This document shows positions 48,916 through 58,261 of a stretch of 64,000 nt of DNA, in pieces (the stretch's first letter is position 1; every line of letters starts with the position of its first letter). The stretch comes from an uncultured Clostridia bacterium (GTDB taxonomy: Bacteria > Bacillota > Clostridia > Oscillospirales > Ruminococcaceae). Position numbers and translations under genes: made by a program. Below the pieces are notes generated by a model. That model saw nothing but the letters and a program-made list of their open reading frames with translations. It had not been told where the DNA came from and did no database searches. The DNA lies in the NCBI GenBank assembly GCA_947627205.1, contig CANQVE010000002.1:1-64000 (forward strand), written 5' to 3'.

Positions 48916-49803
48916 ATGTCAGTAAAGAGAAAGAGCAATTGGTATATATATTTTATTGCGTTCGGAATTACGCTTGTTTTCGCGTTTGCGGCTGTCGTAG
49001 CGTTTAAGTGGTTTTTGTTTCCCGAAGATGATACTCCCGCTTTTGTTGACAGCAACGGTGAGCTTTCGGAGGATTATGTTCCTGCCTTTAAGGAAAATTT
49101 TAATACCGTGGTCATGATATCCGATAATTATTCCGCAAGCCCAGATCTTTTTATCCTCTGCGAGTTTAACGCCGTTGAAAACAGGTTAGCTTTGATCCCC
49201 ATAGCTTCGGGGATAAGTATGGGAAGTCGGGGAAAAGATCTCAAGAATATTTATACTTCACAGGGAGCGGAAGAAGTTGTAAAAACTGTCTCCGATATTA
49301 CAGGCGTAACTTGTGAGGGATATGTAGCTTTTAATGAGAATTCATTTACCGATATCGTTCAGTCTTTCGGAAACGTAAGGTATAAAGTTCCGAAAACCAT
49401 TATTATTTCCGACGACCGTAACGCCGAGACCATAAACGCGGGCGATAAGCTGTTTTCGGCTGATACTCTGTATTCATATATCATGCGGGCGGAATTTACC
49501 GAGGGCGAAAACTATCGCTTCAATATTGTTGGAGATATACTTTCCGAGCTTATAAATCAGAATTACCGTGATCTTAATAACAGCAGACTTGAAATGTTGT
49601 TTAATTCATTGACTGAAAAGTGTACGACAAATCTTACCTCGGATAGTTTTTCTGCACACAAGGCGGCTCTTTTGTATATGATACAAAACGGCGTTTCTCC
49701 CGCAGAATTTTATATTCCTTACGGAGAATATACAAGCGACGGAGGATTTGCCGTTTCCGATAATTCGCTTATTACTATAAAGCAAAAAGCAGGAATATAT
49801 TAA
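48916..49803 (+). CDS. LytR-CpsA-Psr-like membrane protein, catalytic motifs altered
   Basis: A 295-residue protein with a basic N-terminus, one span (IYFIAFGITLVFAFAAVVAF) and an extracellular domain with LCP order. That order is NTVVMISDNYSASPDLFILCEF, then LALIPIASGISMGSRGK, GAEEVVKTVSDITGVTCEGYVAF, IVQSFGNVRYKVP. LCP enzymes attach wall polymers to peptidoglycan. Here the usual R-S-D-T and P-R-D-(S/T) motifs read SPDL and PIASG, so the arginines that bind pyrophosphate are missing. It may be a non-catalytic or divergent relative. GAAAGGATCGTT precedes the ATG. Confidence 0.7.
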   Translation: MSVKRKSNWYIYFIAFGITLVFAFAAVVAFKWFLFPEDDTPAFVDSNGELSEDYVPAFKENFNTVVMISDNYSASPDLFILCEFNAVENRLALIPIASGISMGSRGKDLKNIYTSQGAEEVVKTVSDITGVTCEGYVAFNENSFTDIVQSFGNVRYKVPKTIIISDDRNAETINAGDKLFSADTLYSYIMRAEFTEGENYRFNIVGDILSELINQNYRDLNNSRLEMLFNSLTEKCTTNLTSDSFSAHKAALLYMIQNGVSPAEFYIPYGEYTSDGGFAVSDNSLITIKQKAGIY

Positions 49804-49833
49804 ATTATATTTAATTTTTAAAGGAGGGTTTTT

Positions 49834-50469
49834 ATGGACGAAAAAATAAAACGCACAATGGACGCTCTTTCGAGAAACAAAATGAAGCCTTATTTTGTAG
49901 AAAGCAGAGAAGAGCTTTACAGCCTTATTCGTGAGCTTATAAAAAACGACAAGCTCATAACAGCGGGCGGCTCGATGACAATGAAAGAAAGCGGAGTTAC
50001 AGATCTTCTCTTAAATGAGTATAAGGGGATATATCTCGACCGATCGGAGGGAAAAAATCCCGATGAAGTCGGAGAGATATTCAGAAAGGCTTTTGTTTCG
50101 GATACATTTTTCTCAAGCTCAAACGCTATAACCGAAGAGGGAGAGCTTTATAACGTAGACGGAAACGGAAACCGTGTCGCGGCAATGATATTCGGTCCGA
50201 AGCAGGTCATTGTCATAGCGGGAGCCAACAAAATAGTAAAAGACCGCGAAGCCGCAGTTCTCCGCGTTGAAGAACATACAGCTCCGAAAAATGCTGAAAG
50301 ACTTAACTGTCAGACGCCCTGTGCGAAAATAGGGAAGTGTGAAAAGCTCATTTCGGGTGAGCCTTGCAGAAGTCCCGCAAGAATATGCTGTTCGTATGTA
50401 TTTTTAGGTCAGCAAAGAGCTCCCGACAGAATAAAGGTCATAATTGTAGACGAAGAGCTTGGTTATTGA
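49834..50469 (+). CDS. LUD-domain (LutC/YkgG-like) protein
   Basis: A 211-residue protein of the lactate-utilisation domain family. ITAGGSMTMKESGVTDLL near residue 42, SSSNAITEEGELYNVDGNGNRVAAM near 95 and VIVIAGANKIVKDREAA near 124 are the family core. A C-terminal group of cysteines (CQTPCAKIGKCEKL, CRSPARICC) is found in single-protein LUD members of Clostridia. Partners LutA and LutB are absent, so lactate oxidation is not implied. AGGAGGGTTTTT is a strong ribosome binding site. Confidence 0.88.
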   Translation: MDEKIKRTMDALSRNKMKPYFVESREELYSLIRELIKNDKLITAGGSMTMKESGVTDLLLNEYKGIYLDRSEGKNPDEVGEIFRKAFVSDTFFSSSNAITEEGELYNVDGNGNRVAAMIFGPKQVIVIAGANKIVKDREAAVLRVEEHTAPKNAERLNCQTPCAKIGKCEKLISGEPCRSPARICCSYVFLGQQRAPDRIKVIIVDEELGY

Positions 50470-50485
50470 TTTTCGCGGAGGTATC

Positions 50486-51445
50486 ATGGCTTATTACATA
50501 GGGGTAGATATCGGCGGAACAAATATCGCCTGCGGAGTGGTAAACGATAAATGCGAGATAATTGCGCGCTCTAAGGTCAAAACAAAATCATCGGGAAATT
50601 CTCTCGAATACCGTGATGTTCTTGACGTAATAAAAACCGCGGTCGTTTCTGCGTGTGAAGAGGCGGGTATAAACATTTCGGACGCTTGTTCTCTTGGCGT
50701 AGGCTCGCCGGGAGTATGCAACAGCGAGAGCGGAATAATAGAAAATTGCAGCAACATCGGATTTAATAATTCGCCTATTCGCGAAGACCTTGAAAAAGAG
50801 TTCGGAATAAAAGTTTATCTCGACAACGACGCAAACGCCGCGGCTTTCGGAGAATTTGTTGCGGGAGCGGCAAAGGGTACAAAAAACGCTGTTGTCATAA
50901 CTTTAGGAACAGGTGTGGGCGCGGGGATTATAATTGACGGCAGGATATACAGAGGTTCAAACTTTGCGGGCGGAGAGATAGGGCATACGGTTATAGTTGT
51001 AGACGGAGAGCCGTGCGGGTGCGGAAGAAGAGGCTGTTTTGAGGCTTATTCGTCGGCAACCGGTCTTGTTAGAATGACGCTTAAAGCCGCCGAAAATCAC
51101 CCCGAAAGCATTATAAACGAACTTATTCGGCAGGACGGAAGATGCTCCGCGCGAACCGCATATAAGGCTATGAAAGCGGGAGATGTCATAGGAAAGTCGG
51201 TTACTGAAGAATATGTAAAGTATCTCGCCTGCGGGATTACGAACGTTATAAATACGTTCCAGCCCGAAATTCTCTGTATAGGCGGTGGCGTTTGTAACGA
51301 GGGTGATACGCTTTTGTTGCCCCTCAGAGAAGAAGTAAAAAGACAGATATACTCGAAAAACAGCTCCAAAAACACCGAAATTGATGTCTGCCGTCTTGGA
51401 AACGACGCAGGCATAATTGGCGCGGCAATGCTGTTTAAAGCATAA
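50486..51445 (+). CDS. ROK family glucokinase
   Basis: A 319-residue sugar kinase. [16 protein letters not shown] binds phosphate of [15 protein letters not shown] holds the catalytic Asp, [15 protein letters not shown] follows, and GEIGHTVI with [18 protein letters not shown] gives the ROK zinc site CxCGxxGCxE. These features fit bacterial ROK glucokinases, which phosphorylate glucose to glucose 6-phosphate. CGGAGG lies four bases before the ATG used. It follows the LUD gene by 16 bases and ilvD follows 46 bases later. Confidence 0.9.
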   Translation: MAYYIGVDIGGTNIACGVVNDKCEIIARSKVKTKSSGNSLEYRDVLDVIKTAVVSACEEAGINISDACSLGVGSPGVCNSESGIIENCSNIGFNNSPIREDLEKEFGIKVYLDNDANAAAFGEFVAGAAKGTKNAVVITLGTGVGAGIIIDGRIYRGSNFAGGEIGHTVIVVDGEPCGCGRRGCFEAYSSATGLVRMTLKAAENHPESIINELIRQDGRCSARTAYKAMKAGDVIGKSVTEEYVKYLACGITNVINTFQPEILCIGGGVCNEGDTLLLPLREEVKRQIYSKNSSKNTEIDVCRLGNDAGIIGAAMLFKA

Positions 51446-51491
51446 AAAAGTAAAAAGCGGTTTTACCGTATTATATGAAAGGACTTTAAAA

Positions 51492-53147
51492 ATGAGAAGT
51501 GATCTTATCAAAAAGGGAGTTGAAAAAACTCCTCACAGAGCGGTTCTGAAATCGCTCGGAGTTATCGACAGCGAAATGAATAAGCCGTTTATCGCGGTTG
51601 TTTGCGCGGCGAGCGACTATGTTCCGGGACATCAGCATCTCCAGGAAATTTCGCGCTATGTAAAGGACGGCATAAGAAACGCAGGCGGCGTTCCGTTTGA
51701 GTTCTTTACTATCGGCGTTTGCGACGGACTTGCAATGAACCACAAGGGAATGAGATATTCGCTTGCTTCAAGAGAGCTTATAGCGGACAGCATCGAAGTT
51801 ATGCTTACGGCACACCCCCTCGACGGCGTTGTATTTATTCCCAACTGCGATAAGATAGTACCCGGAATGGTAATGGCTGCGGCAAGAATGAACCTGCCGT
51901 CGATATTTGTCAGCGGCGGTCCTATGCTTCCCGGCTGTGTTCAGAACAAAAGAGTTGGTTATTCCGAGATTTATGAGGCAATAGGGCAGTATTCAAACGG
52001 CGAAATAGACGATACTGTTATAAAGGATTATGAGGACAACGCTTGTCCTACATGCGGATCTTGCTCGGGAATGTACACGGCAAATTCAATGAACTGCCTG
52101 AACGAAAGTATCGGTATGTCGCTTCCTTTCGGCGGAACAGAGCCTGCAGTAACTTCTGCGCGCCGCCGTCTTGCAAAAGAAAGCGGAGAGCGCGTTGTAG
52201 AGCTGGTAAAGCAGAATATTCGTCCTAGTGATATCCTCACGAAAAAGAATATGGAAAACGCTCTTGCCGTAGAAATGGCAATAGGCGCTTCTTCAAATAC
52301 AGTTTTGCATTTGCTTGCAATTGCTCACGAGGCAAAGGTTGACATAAGCCTTGACGATATTGACCGTATGAGCAGAAATACTCCTCAGCTTGCAAAGCTC
52401 AATCCCGCTTCAAGCGTGTTTATAACAGACCTTAATGCAGTTGGCGGTATACAGACTGTTATTAAGGAGCTTTCAAAGAAAGGTCATATCCACGAGGATG
52501 TTCTCACCGTAAGCGGTACTCAGGCTGACAGAATAAAGGCGGCAAGAGACGCGGACGGCGTAATTGTCCACAAGATTGATGATCCGATAAGGCAGGACGG
52601 CGGTATTGCGATACTCAGCGGTAATCTTGCTGTAAACGGTTCAGTTGTAAAACAGGGCGCTGTAAAACCCGAGATGATGGATTTCACGGGAACAGCCCGC
52701 GTTTTCGACGGCGAACAGCCTGCCTGCGACGCAATTCTCGGCGGTGAAATAAAGGCAGGAGATGTTGTCGTTATCCGCTATGAGGGACCGAAAGGCGGAC
52801 CGGGAATGCCCGAAATGCTCGCGCCTACTGCGGCGATTGTCGGAAAAGGACTTGACGGAAATGTTGCGCTTATTACCGATGGACGTTTCAGCGGCGCATC
52901 AAGAGGCGCGGCAATAGGACACGTTTCTCCCGAGGCGGCAGAGGGCGGTCTTATAGCGTTTGTTGAGGACGGAGATAAGATACATATCGATATTCCGAAC
53001 CGTTCGGTAACGCTTCTTGTTGATGACGCTGTTATAGAGGAGCGCAAGAAGAAAGGCGTTCTTCCTCCGAAAGAGCTTGAGGGCTATCTCAAGCGTTATG
53101 CACAGCTTGTCACTTCGTCAAACACAGGTGCGGTATTTAAGGATTAA
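51492..53147 (+). CDS. ilvD: dihydroxy-acid dehydratase
   Basis: A 551-residue enzyme of normal IlvD length. It dehydrates 2,3-dihydroxy acids in valine, leucine and isoleucine synthesis and carries an iron-sulfur cluster. [38 protein letters not shown] and SDGRF-like [20 protein letters not shown] are all present, with the cluster cysteines in CDK and CPTCGSC. GAAAGGAC precedes the ATG. No other ilv or leu gene is adjacent, so it appears free-standing. Confidence 0.96.
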   Translation: MRSDLIKKGVEKTPHRAVLKSLGVIDSEMNKPFIAVVCAASDYVPGHQHLQEISRYVKDGIRNAGGVPFEFFTIGVCDGLAMNHKGMRYSLASRELIADSIEVMLTAHPLDGVVFIPNCDKIVPGMVMAAARMNLPSIFVSGGPMLPGCVQNKRVGYSEIYEAIGQYSNGEIDDTVIKDYEDNACPTCGSCSGMYTANSMNCLNESIGMSLPFGGTEPAVTSARRRLAKESGERVVELVKQNIRPSDILTKKNMENALAVEMAIGASSNTVLHLLAIAHEAKVDISLDDIDRMSRNTPQLAKLNPASSVFITDLNAVGGIQTVIKELSKKGHIHEDVLTVSGTQADRIKAARDADGVIVHKIDDPIRQDGGIAILSGNLAVNGSVVKQGAVKPEMMDFTGTARVFDGEQPACDAILGGEIKAGDVVVIRYEGPKGGPGMPEMLAPTAAIVGKGLDGNVALITDGRFSGASRGAAIGHVSPEAAEGGLIAFVEDGDKIHIDIPNRSVTLLVDDAVIEERKKKGVLPPKELEGYLKRYAQLVTSSNTGAVFKD

Positions 53148-53162
53148 ATGAACTAATAACGC

Positions 53163-53200
53163 AAGGGGGGAACCTTTTGAACAAGGTTTCCCCCTTTTTA
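53163..53200 (+). terminator. intrinsic terminator of ilvD
   Basis: AAGGGGGGAACCTT (53163-53176) pairs with AAGGTTTCCCCCTT (53183-53196) with one wobble, followed by TTTAG. Confidence 0.92.
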
Positions 53201-53212
53201 GATGTTGGAGGT

Positions 53213-53281
53213 AAGAAGTAAGAGGCTAGAGTTTAACGGAAAGTTTGTTCGCTTTTCGCAAGCACTCTAGCTTCTTTTTTT
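53213..53281 (+). terminator. second long hairpin with a U run
   Basis: GCTAGAGT (53223-53230) pairs with ACTCTAGC (53265-53272), and AGAAG before it pairs in part with CTTCT after it. TTTTTTTATG follows. The loop contains GCTTTTCGC. Its position right behind the ilvD terminator suggests a back-up terminator or the end of a lost small gene or RNA. Confidence 0.6.
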
Positions 53282-53373
53282 ATGACAATAAAAAACTTTA
53301 TATACAGAATTATTTTCTGCACTAAACAAAGTATTGCCTGCATATAGCTTAAACCGCCGTCATATATTTCTAT

Positions 53374-53943
53374 ATGATAGAAGTAAAGATAAAAAATACT
53401 TGTGTACGGCTTAGCTTTACGTTTTTTGCCGTTACCGCGCTGTTTCTTCTCACAAACAGCGGATTTGGATTTGCCGCGCTTTGCGCCTGCGGACTGCATG
53501 AGCTATGTCATCTTATTATGATGATAGTTTTCGGAATAAAAGCTGATGAGATATTGTTTTACGGCGCGGGGATCTGCATTTCTTCGCGCGAAATATCCCG
53601 AGCAGAAGCAATTCCTCGGATAATAATACTTTCTGCAGGCTGTATAGGAAACCTTTTCGCGGCTTTGTTGCTGAATTGCACGGGAAACACCGTAGCCGCG
53701 GCTATAAACCTTTTTACGGCATTATTCAACATTCTTCCGATAGGTTCGCTCGACGGCGCACAGATCCTGAAATTTATTGCTGTAAGCTGTTGCAAGCCAG
53801 AAAATGTAGATAAGATAATGCGTTTTGCGGGAATTATCTCGGCAATTATTTTAGCATCAGTCATTTTCTGTTCGGGCGGTATCTCTTTCTCACTTGGTGC
53901 AATAATACTGTATATTGTGATTATAAGCTGTCTTAAAGTATAG
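53374..53943 (+). CDS. M50 family membrane metalloprotease, SpoIVFB-like
   Basis: A 189-residue protein with about five spans. GLHELCHLIMMIVFG near residue 43 has the HExxH zinc motif within a membrane helix, and NILPIGSLDGAQILKFIA near 128 provides the second-site N-P-D-G-type motif. Size and order fit SpoIVFB/YwhC-like site-2 proteases. SpoIVFB cuts pro-SigK during sporulation in Bacillus, and this window also holds a SigK half gene and spoVT, which is suggestive only. No ribosome binding site is visible ahead of the ATG. A SigE-like promoter would place the transcript start almost at the ATG, so translation may be leaderless. Confidence 0.8.
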   Translation: MIEVKIKNTCVRLSFTFFAVTALFLLTNSGFGFAALCACGLHELCHLIMMIVFGIKADEILFYGAGICISSREISRAEAIPRIIILSAGCIGNLFAALLLNCTGNTVAAAINLFTALFNILPIGSLDGAQILKFIAVSCCKPENVDKIMRFAGIISAIILASVIFCSGGISFSLGAIILYIVIISCLKV

Positions 53944-54006
53944 CTGTATGATTTTACAAAATTTTTGCGGAAAATTGACGAAATAAACAAAAATGGTGTT
54001 TTTGCC

Positions 54007-54035
54007 TTGACATTGATATTTCAATAATTTATAAT
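54007..54035 (+). promoter_or_regulatory. consensus promoter of the AIM24-family gene
   Basis: TTGACA (54007-54012), 17 bases, TATAAT (54030-54035), 46 bases before the start codon. It is a perfect SigA promoter. Confidence 0.85.
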
Positions 54036-54081
54036 GAAAATGCAGGTTTTTGCAATAATAATTTTTTTAAGGAGAAAAACT

Positions 54082-54747
54082 ATGAAATACGAAATCAAAG
54101 GCGAACCGCTGCCCGTGCTCCTCTGCTATCTTGAGGCAGGAGAAACCATTATGTGTCAGAAAGGCGCAATGAGCTGGATGACACCGAACATGAAAATGCA
54201 GACAAGCGCAGGCGGAATAGGAAAGGCTTTCAGCAAGATGTTTTCAGGCGAGTCTATGTTCCAGAATACATATACCGCGCAGGGCGGAGAGGGAATGATA
54301 GGCTTTGCTTCTACGCTTCCCGGTTCGATAATTCCGTTTGATATCGGAAAAGGCGACCTTATCGTTCAAAAAGGCGGATACTTTGTTTCCGAGCCTACGG
54401 TTAATTTCTCTATAGCATTCCAGAAAAATATAGGCGCGGGCTTCTTCGGCGGCGAGGGCTTTATCATGCAGCGTATGTCGGGCTCTGGCATGGCGTTTAT
54501 CGAAGTTGACGGATATGTAGTTGAATACGATCTTCAGGCAGGACAGCAGATGATAATCGACACAGGTTATCTTGCGGCAATGTCGGGCACTTGCACAATG
54601 GAAATAAAAGCTGTCGGCGGTATAGGAAACACGCTCTTCGGCGGAGAGGGACTGTTCAACACCGTAGTTACAGGTCCGGGCAAAATTTATCTCCAGACTA
54701 TGCCGAAAAACAAGTTTGTTGAAGCACTTACGGTTGGCGGCAAATAA
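54082..54747 (+). CDS. AIM24 family protein (TIGR00266)
   Basis: A 221-residue soluble protein made of beta-helix-like repeats. YEIKGEPLPVLLCYLEAGET starts the family, followed by CQKGAMSWMTPNMKM, GFASTLPGSIIPFDIG and IGAGFFGGEGFIMQRMSGSG, and near the end IGNTLFGGEGLFNTVVTGPG. The TIGR00266/AIM24 proteins are widespread in bacteria with no settled role. AAGGAG precedes the ATG; an earlier ATG in the -10 region is upstream of the transcription start. It is monocistronic. Confidence 0.92.
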   Translation: MKYEIKGEPLPVLLCYLEAGETIMCQKGAMSWMTPNMKMQTSAGGIGKAFSKMFSGESMFQNTYTAQGGEGMIGFASTLPGSIIPFDIGKGDLIVQKGGYFVSEPTVNFSIAFQKNIGAGFFGGEGFIMQRMSGSGMAFIEVDGYVVEYDLQAGQQMIIDTGYLAAMSGTCTMEIKAVGGIGNTLFGGEGLFNTVVTGPGKIYLQTMPKNKFVEALTVGGK

Positions 54748-54776
54748 GGCTTCTTGATCAAATAACAAAAATAAAC

Positions 54777-54827
54777 AGCGGTATTGCGAAACCGTAAAGG
54801 AAAGCGCAATGCCGCTTTTATTTTTTA
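54777..54827 (+). terminator. intrinsic terminator of the AIM24-family gene
   Basis: AGCGGTATTGCG (54777-54788) pairs with CGCAATGCCGCT (54805-54816) with one wobble, followed by TTTATTTTTTATC. Confidence 0.9.
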
Positions 54828-54965
54828 TCAAACTTTTTTTCAAAAATTAAATTTATATGCTTTGGTCAATTTGCCTAAATTTTTAAAAAGCTATTGAATT
54901 TTTATGGCATATATGATATATTATATTTGGATACTAATGCTGAATAAAATCGGAGGTTCTGTATT

Positions 54966-56390
54966 ATGAACATTTTGTATGCAGCAAGCGAAGCACTTCC
55001 TTTCGCAGCGAGCGGAGGACTTGCAGATGTAGCAGGCTCTCTTCCAAAGGCACTTGTGGCGGCAGGGCATAATGCCCGCGTGGTTATGCCGTATTATGTA
55101 AATACGCTGAAGCCCGAGCAGAAAGAAAAGATGACTTATCTCACGAACTTTACTGTTCCTGTCGGCTGGAGAAGTCAGTATTGCGGTGTATTTATGCAGG
55201 AAGTAAACGGCGTTATCTATTATTTCATTGACAACGAATATTACTTCAAGCGCGACAACGGTCTCTACGGTTATTATGACGACGCTGAAAGATATGTATT
55301 TTTCAGCAGGGCAGTTCTCGAAATGCTCCGTCATATTGATTTCCACCCGCAGATAATAAATTCAAACGACTGGCAGTGTGCACTTATTCCCGTATACCAT
55401 CATTTGTTCTATAAGAACCAGTGGGGTTACGGAGATATAAAGAACGTATTTACTATCCATAATATCGGATATCAGGGACAGTACGGTCTTGACCTTGTAA
55501 AGGATATCGTCGGCATACCGCCTCAGAGTGTAAGCATAATCGAATACGACCATGACATAAACTTTATGAAAGGCGCTATAGAAGTTGCCGATAAAGTTAC
55601 TACTGTTTCTCCTACTTATGCTAAAGAGATCCTTGATCCGTGGTTCTCTCACGGACTTGACAGGATCCTCCGCAACAAGCAGTATAAGACCTGCGGTTTC
55701 TTAAACGGAATTGACGTTGATCTGTACAATCCCGAAACCGACAACACCATTGCCGCAAAGTTCACCTCTAAAAATCTTAAAGGAAAAGCTGCCTGCAAGT
55801 CGGCAATATTTGAGGAATTCGGAATGCCGCAGTATGATATACCGCTTATAGCCATGATATCAAGATTTGCGGATCATAAGGGCTTTGACCTTGTAAGATA
55901 TGTGTTTGACGAGATAGTTGCGACGGATATGCAGGTCGTTATTCTCGGATCGGGCGAAAAACAGTATGAGGATTTCTTCCAGGAAATGCACTGGCGTTAT
56001 CCCGATAAGGTCGGCTTCTACCGCGGATATAACCCGTCTCTGGCAAAGAAGATCTATGCGGGCGCGGATATGTTCCTTATGCCGTCAAAGAGCGAGCCTT
56101 GCGGACTTGCCCAGATGATAGCGGCAAGATACGGAACAGTTCCGATAGTACGCGCTACGGGCGGTCTCAGAGACAGTATAATTGACGCAGGCGACAACGG
56201 AATAGGCTTTACATTCCAGAGCTATAACGCGGGAGATATGCTTAATTCTATAAAGCGCGCAAGAGAGCTTTACAGAAACAAAACCGAGTGGAAGAAACTT
56301 GTCAGCCGTGCAATGAACGCTGATTTCAGCTGGGAGGCTTCTGCAAGGCTTTACATCGGACTTTACAAAGAACTCACGGGTGAGCAATAA
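54966..56390 (+). CDS. glgA: glycogen synthase (GT5)
   Basis: A 474-residue GT5 starch/glycogen synthase, which extends alpha-1,4-glucan from a nucleotide-glucose donor. MNILYAASEALPFAASGGLADVAGSLPKAL is the N-terminus, given in parts. HDWQ-like NSNDWQCALIPVYHH, TIHNIGYQGQYG, NGIDVDLYNPETD and SKSEPCGLAQMIAARYGTVPIV with TGGLRDSI follow. The lysine of the classical KTGGL motif is replaced: residues read AASGGL, seen in some clostridial relatives. The rest of the glg pathway is not in the window. CGGAGG precedes the ATG. Confidence 0.95.
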   Translation: MNILYAASEALPFAASGGLADVAGSLPKALVAAGHNARVVMPYYVNTLKPEQKEKMTYLTNFTVPVGWRSQYCGVFMQEVNGVIYYFIDNEYYFKRDNGLYGYYDDAERYVFFSRAVLEMLRHIDFHPQIINSNDWQCALIPVYHHLFYKNQWGYGDIKNVFTIHNIGYQGQYGLDLVKDIVGIPPQSVSIIEYDHDINFMKGAIEVADKVTTVSPTYAKEILDPWFSHGLDRILRNKQYKTCGFLNGIDVDLYNPETDNTIAAKFTSKNLKGKAACKSAIFEEFGMPQYDIPLIAMISRFADHKGFDLVRYVFDEIVATDMQVVILGSGEKQYEDFFQEMHWRYPDKVGFYRGYNPSLAKKIYAGADMFLMPSKSEPCGLAQMIAARYGTVPIVRATGGLRDSIIDAGDNGIGFTFQSYNAGDMLNSIKRARELYRNKTEWKKLVSRAMNADFSWEASARLYIGLYKELTGEQ

Positions 56391-56395
56391 TAATT

Positions 56396-56426
56396 ATATG
56401 GCGGGGAATTTCTCCGCCATATTTTT
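56396..56426 (+). terminator. intrinsic terminator of glgA
   Basis: ATATGGCGG (56396-56404) pairs perfectly with CCGCCATAT (56414-56422), followed by TTTTG. Confidence 0.9.
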
Positions 56427-56477
56427 GGGATACAAGATGTATACTTTTGAACGGTAATTTATGAAAAGAGGATAATA

Positions 56478-56906
56478 ATGAAGAAAAGTCTTAATTATGC
56501 GCTGTGTTATGCTGTTTTAGCAATGGCTGGCGGGGTTTTCTACAGAGAATTAACTAGGGCAAACGGTTTTGACGGAACAACGGCTCTCGGAAAGGTACAT
56601 ACGCATTTCTTTATGCTCGGAATGGTAATGTACCTGATAATAGCGCTGTTCGCAAGGCATTATGACCTTTACGCCGAAAAGACTTTTAAAGTTTTCAGAG
56701 CGCTGTATAATATCGGAGTACCGCTTACGGGCATTATGCTGGGAGTAAGAGGCGTTTTCGAGGTCTTGGGAACACAGCTTTCAAAAGGCGCAAACGCGGC
56801 TATATCAGGTATTGCGGGTATCGGACATATTCTTACGGGAGCGGGTATAATACTTCTGCTGATTTCACTAAAAAAGTGCACCGCCAAGTCGGAAATTTCA
56901 ACTTAA
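56478..56906 (+). CDS. DUF2871 family membrane protein
   Basis: A 142-residue membrane protein with four spans. LNYALCYAVLAMAGGVFYRE, then GKVHTHFFMLGMVMYLIIALF, YNIGVPLTGIMLGVRGVFEV and GIGHILTGAGIILLLISL match DUF2871. The conserved His in KVHTHFF and GHILTG are reminiscent of haem-linked membrane proteins, but no role is established. AGAGGATAATA precedes the ATG. Confidence 0.85.
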   Translation: MKKSLNYALCYAVLAMAGGVFYRELTRANGFDGTTALGKVHTHFFMLGMVMYLIIALFARHYDLYAEKTFKVFRALYNIGVPLTGIMLGVRGVFEVLGTQLSKGANAAISGIAGIGHILTGAGIILLLISLKKCTAKSEIST

Positions 56907-56927
56907 AAAGTTTTTTGTAATTTGCTA

Positions 56928-56956
56928 TTGAAAAAAATTCCTTATTGTGTTATAAT
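56928..56956 (+). promoter_or_regulatory. promoter of hom and downstream genes
   Basis: TTGAAA (56928-56933), 17 bases, TATAAT (56951-56956), 40 bases before the start codon of hom. It probably also feeds pyrH, frr, uppS and cdsA, since no terminator is seen until 61127. Confidence 0.8.
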
Positions 56957-56996
56957 ACATAAGTAGTATTATATAAACATGAAAGGATTGTTCAAT

Positions 56997-58238
56997 ATGC
57001 AGAAGATAGCCGTCCTGGGCTACGGCGTTGTCGGTTCGGGAACCGTCGAGGTCTTTTATAAAAATAAAGATAATCTCGAAAAAAAAGCGGGAGAAGAGCT
57101 TGACATAAAATATATCCTTGATTTGCGCGATTTTCCCGACAGCCCTTATGCAGACAAATTCGTAAAGGATTTTAACGTTATTCTTAACGATCCCGAAGTA
57201 AGAGTTGTGACAGAGGTCATAGGCGGTATAAAACCGTCTTACGATTTTGTAAAGTCCTCACTTTTGGCGGGGAAGAGCGTTGTTACTTCAAACAAAGAGC
57301 TTGTTGCCAAAAAAGGAGCGGAGCTTTTAAAGATTGCTCATGATAATCATGTGAATTTCTTTTTCGAGGCGAGCGTCGGCGGAGGTATCCCCATAATAAA
57401 GCCGATACACGCTTGCCTTGAGGCAAATGAAATTGACGCTATCGCAGGCATACTCAACGGAACGACAAACTTTATTCTTACAAAGATGTTCCGCGAGGGA
57501 ATGTCTTTTGACGAAGCGCTTAAGATCGCTCAGCAGCTCGGATATGCCGAAAGAGATCCGTCCGCTGATGTCGAGGGAGCAGACGCTTGCAGAAAGATAT
57601 GCATACTTGCTTCTCTTGCGTTCGGACGTCACGTTTATCCCGAAAACGTTCATACGGAGGGTATTACAAATGTAACCCTTGCGGACGTTGAATACATGGA
57701 CAGCTTTGACGCGAAGATAAAGCTAATCGGCTGCGCACGCCGTGAAGAAAACAACGAAATATCTATCGGTGTTTTCCCTGCGGTCATCAAGGACGAAAGC
57801 CAGCTCAGCGGCGTAAGCGACGTATTCAACGCGATACTTGTACGGGGCGACGCAACGGGCGATGTTGTGTTCTACGGAAAAGGCGCGGGAAAACTTCCTA
57901 CTGCGAGCGCGGTAGTAAGCGATATTGTGTCCGCCGTAAAGCATAACGAAACGAGCCGTTCGCTCGGCTGGTCCGACAGCGAACAGTCGTTTATACGTTC
58001 TTTTGACGAGTTTACCTGTGCAAATTACGTTCGTTTAAAGGCAGGGAATATTGACGTAACAAAGGCTGTTATAAAGGCGCTTTTCGGAGACGTCAAGTAT
58101 TTGTCCTCAAACAAAAAGGAAGAAAACGAGCTTGCTTTCGTAACGGACGTTATGAAAGAAAAGGACGCTGTTTCGGCTCTGGAAAAGGTGTCCGACGGAG
58201 CTGAAATTTTGGGTAGGATCAGAGTTCTGGATTATTGA
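56997..58238 (+). CDS. hom: homoserine dehydrogenase
   Basis: A 413-residue NAD(P)-dependent enzyme that reduces aspartate semialdehyde to homoserine in threonine and methionine synthesis. IAVLGYGVVGSGTVE is the nucleotide-binding start, TSNKELVAKKG, EASVGGGIPIIKPI, GILNGTTNFILT and YAERDPSADVEGADACRKI are the diagnostic motifs. The final 70 residues resemble a short ACT regulatory domain. AAAGGA lies ten bases before the ATG used; an in-frame ATG 18 bases upstream has no site. pyrH follows 23 bases downstream. Confidence 0.95.
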   Translation: MQKIAVLGYGVVGSGTVEVFYKNKDNLEKKAGEELDIKYILDLRDFPDSPYADKFVKDFNVILNDPEVRVVTEVIGGIKPSYDFVKSSLLAGKSVVTSNKELVAKKGAELLKIAHDNHVNFFFEASVGGGIPIIKPIHACLEANEIDAIAGILNGTTNFILTKMFREGMSFDEALKIAQQLGYAERDPSADVEGADACRKICILASLAFGRHVYPENVHTEGITNVTLADVEYMDSFDAKIKLIGCARREENNEISIGVFPAVIKDESQLSGVSDVFNAILVRGDATGDVVFYGKGAGKLPTASAVVSDIVSAVKHNETSRSLGWSDSEQSFIRSFDEFTCANYVRLKAGNIDVTKAVIKALFGDVKYLSSNKKEENELAFVTDVMKEKDAVSALEKVSDGAEILGRIRVLDY

Positions 58239-58261
58239 TTTTTAAAAACGGGGGAATTGTT

